Below are positions 61,501 through 64,000 of a DNA stretch of 64,000 nucleotides, in pieces. Each line of letters begins with the position of its first letter. The first letter of the stretch is position 1. The stretch lies in NCBI RefSeq assembly GCF_020520425.1, contig NC_079491.1, positions 46,242,027 through 46,306,026 of the forward strand. Reading direction: 5' to 3'. The notes below the pieces were generated by a model, which saw nothing but the letters and a program-made list of their open reading frames with translations, had not been told where the DNA came from and made no database searches. The position numbers were made by a program, and so were the translations under genes. The stretch comes from Spinacia oleracea. Taxonomy: Eukaryota; Streptophyta; Magnoliopsida; Caryophyllales; Amaranthaceae.

Positions 61501-62925
61501 AAAGTTAGGAGCGAAAATGCCTCATTTTAGCCTAAATATGACCTATAACTATCAAACAAGCATTAAATGTGCATAAACAGATTAGAATAAGTCTTAGAAA
61601 CTTAAAACTAAACATATTAATCATATAATAAGTTTAAAATGAGTCATTAGGTTCTTAAGTTCAAAGTTGGGAGCGAAAATGGCACTTTAGCCTAAATATG
61701 ACCTATAACGACACAATGAGCCTTAAATATGCATAAATGGATTGGAACGAGTCTTATAAAGTTAAAATTATGCATATTAAACATGTATTAAGTTTAAAAT
61801 GAGTGCTTAGGTTCTTTATTTTAAAGTTAGGAGCGAAAATGCCTCATTTTAGCCTAAATATGACCTATAACTATCAAACAAGCATTAAATGTGCATAAAC
61901 AGATTAGAATAAGTCTTAGAAACTTAAAACTAAGCATATTAATCATATAATAAGTTTAAAATGAGTCATTAGGTTCTTAAGTTCAAAGTTGGGAGCGAAA
62001 ATGGCACTTTAGCCTAAATATGACCTATAACGACACAATGAGCCTTAAATATGCATAAATGGATTGGAACGAGTCTTATAAAGTTAAAATTATGCATATT
62101 AAACATGTATTAAGTTTAAAATGAGTGCTTAGGTTCTTTATTTTAAAGTTAGGAGCGAAAATGCCTCATTTTAGCCTAAATATGACCTATAACTATCAAA
62201 CAAGCATTAAATGTTCATAAACAGATTAGAATAAGTCTTAGAAACTTAAAACTAAACATATTAATCATATAATAAGTTTAAAATGAGTCATTAGGTTCTT
62301 AAGTTCAAAGTTGGGAGCGAAAATGGCACTTTAGCCTAAATATGACCTATAACGACACAATGAGCCTTAAATATGCATAAATGGATTGGAATGAGTTCTA
62401 GAAAGTCAAAACTAAGCATATAAAACATTTAGTAAGTTTAAAATGAGTCCTTAGGTTCTTTAGTTCATAGTTTGGAGCGAAAATGTTATTTTAGCCTAAA
62501 TATGTCCTATAACGACCAAACAAGCCTTAAATGTGTAAAAGTAGTTAGAATAAGTCTTAGAAACTTAAAACTAAGCATATTAAACATGTAATAAGTTTAA
62601 AATAAGTCCTTAGGTTCTTTATTTTAAAGTTGGGAGCGAAAATGCCTTATTTTATCCTAAATATGACCTACAACGATAAAACAAGTATTAAATGTGCATA
62701 AATAGATTAGAATAAGTCTTAGAAACTTAAAACTAAGCATATTAATCATGTAAAAGGTTTCAAATGAGTCATTAGATTCTTTAGTTCAATCTTAGGAGCG
62801 AAAATGTCTCATTTTAGCCTAAATATGACCTATAACGACCAAACAAGTCTCAAATGTGCATAATAGATCGGATTGAGTCTTGAAAAGTTAAAAATAATCA
62901 TATGAATCATGTAATAATCATTTGG
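58588..62925. repeat. Satellite array, about 27 monomers of 160 bp, with higher-order structure
   Basis: Each monomer begins near ATGAGTCCTTAGGTTCTT and contains GGAGCGAAAATG and TTTAGCCTAAATATGACC. Monomer starts at 58588, 58747, 58909, 59069, 59230, 59390 and 59550 give periods of 159-162 bp. The start variant GAGTCATTAGG recurs at 59230, 59712, 60193 and 60674 (period 481-482) and later at 61317, 61639, 61961 and 62283 (period 322). The array is AT-rich and non-coding, and ends in degenerate monomers on both sides. Confidence 0.95.
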
Positions 62926-63886
62926 GGAAAACCGGGTTAGATGTCTTACAGCATGTAAAATCATTATTGAATTCATGTCACCTCTCATGTTGCAAATGTA
63001 TAAAACATCAATACCAAAATACAAATATCCCTAGCATTATACTATAGTCTCTGCCAATTATTATGATCGAGCTACTAGATTAACTCAATGAAAGAACTGT
63101 AAACCGTACAGAACTACAGATAGTATACAACTGAACATAAAGCACCATAGTAGTATGATTATATTTAAACCCCTTCCTTTATGTTCAGTTATACATTGAA
63201 GCAAACCACAAATTAGAAGCAAAGCTATACATTGACAAGCCTTCATTAAAAAAAATAAGGCATTTTCTGTATAGAAATTGAAGAAAAAAATGTACTTTGC
63301 GTTGAACTTGACCCATATAATTCTTGTTATTCATAGAACTATAAGGAACACGTATATCTATCATTCTATCAGTACATCAATTTTTCAGGTTGGATAGTAC
63401 TTCAATTGTGAGTTGACTAAAATCAGATTCAAGAGTCCCAAATCACGATATAGAGACTAGTTGATTATTCAAATACTAAATTGTGGTTGTCACTTGTCAT
63501 CCCCTAGACTACATTCAACCCATGTTCTTCTAAGATCACTTGAGCTATGAGAACTAAGTTGACAATGCAACAAACTAAATACAAAAATCTCACAACTTTG
63601 CATTCAAATTCTTCCAAAAACAACAATCAACGAGCATACTAAACCTGAATACAAAATTAATAAGAATAAATTAAAAATAGCTGAAACAATAAACTAAAAC
63701 CCTTCAATTAATCAACCCAAATCATCATTCTCAATGTAAATCAAAAACCCAATTGGCAAACTATCAATTTTTCACTAAAAACAAATTTCAGAATTCCCAA
63801 ATTGATGAAATTTGACCTAAAAATCCAACATTTTACTCCAAAAAGAAAGAAACGAGATAAACAAACTCACACTGTGGATGCCGGAG
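62926..63886. other. AT-rich sequence without clear features
   Basis: No repeat or domain is evident. A stretch on the minus strand (about 62957-63040, ending in a GTAAGA donor-like site) is open for some 25 codons and could be an exon, but I see no family. Confidence 0.4.
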
Positions 63887-64000
63887 GCGTTAAGGGCGGC
63901 AAAGAAGGCGGTAGCGGCGGCTCAAACGAAGAGAGAGGCGACCCCGAGTTCCCTGGCGGGCATAAAATTGGAATCTCCGACGAAGCCTTTCTTGCAAGAT
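63887..64000 (-). other. GC-rich possible 5' exon of a minus-strand gene, cut by the window edge
   Basis: Composition changes sharply from AT-rich to GC-rich. On the minus strand one frame is open from the window edge to a GTGAGT donor-like site and is serine/proline-rich (GNSGSPLSSFEPPLPPSLPP). The neighbouring frame has an ATG but stops after 13 codons. The AT-rich continuation looks like an intron. No family recognised. Confidence 0.3.

Noticed and set aside
58588..62925. Possible coding region or CRISPR in the satellite
   Set aside because: Monomers are adjacent, AT-rich, full of stops in every frame and without spacers.
63060..63080. CTACTAG as the missing right CACTA terminus
   Set aside because: The context GAGCTACTAGATTAACTC lacks TTTTTCTACTAGTG and has no subterminal repeats beside it.

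Overview
This window is heterochromatin-like plant nuclear DNA made almost entirely of nested transposable elements. The evidence is plant-type Ty1/Copia and Ty3-like LTR elements with 1.0-2.6 kb LTRs, a FAR1-type Mutator-like element (MULE) carrying a Ulp1-like protease, CACTA ends, and a fragment of a plant YTH-domain (ECT) gene. The LTR style suggests a core eudicot, perhaps Amaranthaceae or another Caryophyllales; that is an impression, not a proof. I see no intact host gene, no rRNA, tRNA or CRISPR. Most coding sequence is broken.

Layout. 1-3528 is the 3' part of a plus-strand Copia (family A) with its LTR. 3529-4980 and 15844-15852 are one end of a CACTA element, holding a captured exon. 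It was split by a minus-strand Copia (family B, 4986-15838, TSD GAAAT). That Copia was in turn hit by a family A solo LTR (6593-7969, TSD TCGTC). 15853-45374 is a second, disrupted plus-strand family A Copia. Its gag holds a 2.6 kb Ty3-like solo LTR (16838-19411, TSD GAAAG). Its polyprotein is split by a minus-strand SIRE-like Copia (20328-40457, TSD AGATC), whose 3' LTR is itself split by a 10.5 kb LTR element with no recognisable gag or pol (21324-31804, TSD CTTCC). This last element carries an antisense ECT/YTHDF gene fragment and repeated palindromic cassettes. Five 5-bp target duplications were matched on both sides, so the insertion order can be read directly.

45375-51741 is a Ty3-like gag scrap and a second copy of the Ty3-like LTR. 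That LTR holds a nearly complete minus-strand non-LTR retrotransposon (45985-50050) and a second, 5'-truncated copy (50263-50841). Both lie between long (ATT)n tracts. The 1000-residue ORF has an R2/R4-type layout: upstream zinc finger, reverse transcriptase, CCHC, and a C-terminal restriction-like endonuclease. A third, differently truncated copy sits in the (ATT)n tract of the other Ty3-like LTR (17149-17392). Together these point to a plant LINE that targets (AAT)n microsatellites; I consider this the most interesting system here.

51742-57734 is a MULE with a FAR1/FRS-type transposase gene (plus strand, two frameshifts and a stop) converging on a Ulp1/C48 protease gene (minus strand). The introns of the transposase gene are packed with GTTCTTTT, and the reverse complement is common on the Ulp1 side. 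A second CACTA end begins at 57735 inside the Ulp1 gene and is followed by a short minus-strand exon. 58588-62925 is a satellite of about 160-bp monomers whose higher-order period changes from trimer (481 bp) to dimer (322 bp). The last kilobase is AT-rich, with a GC-rich possible exon at the right edge.
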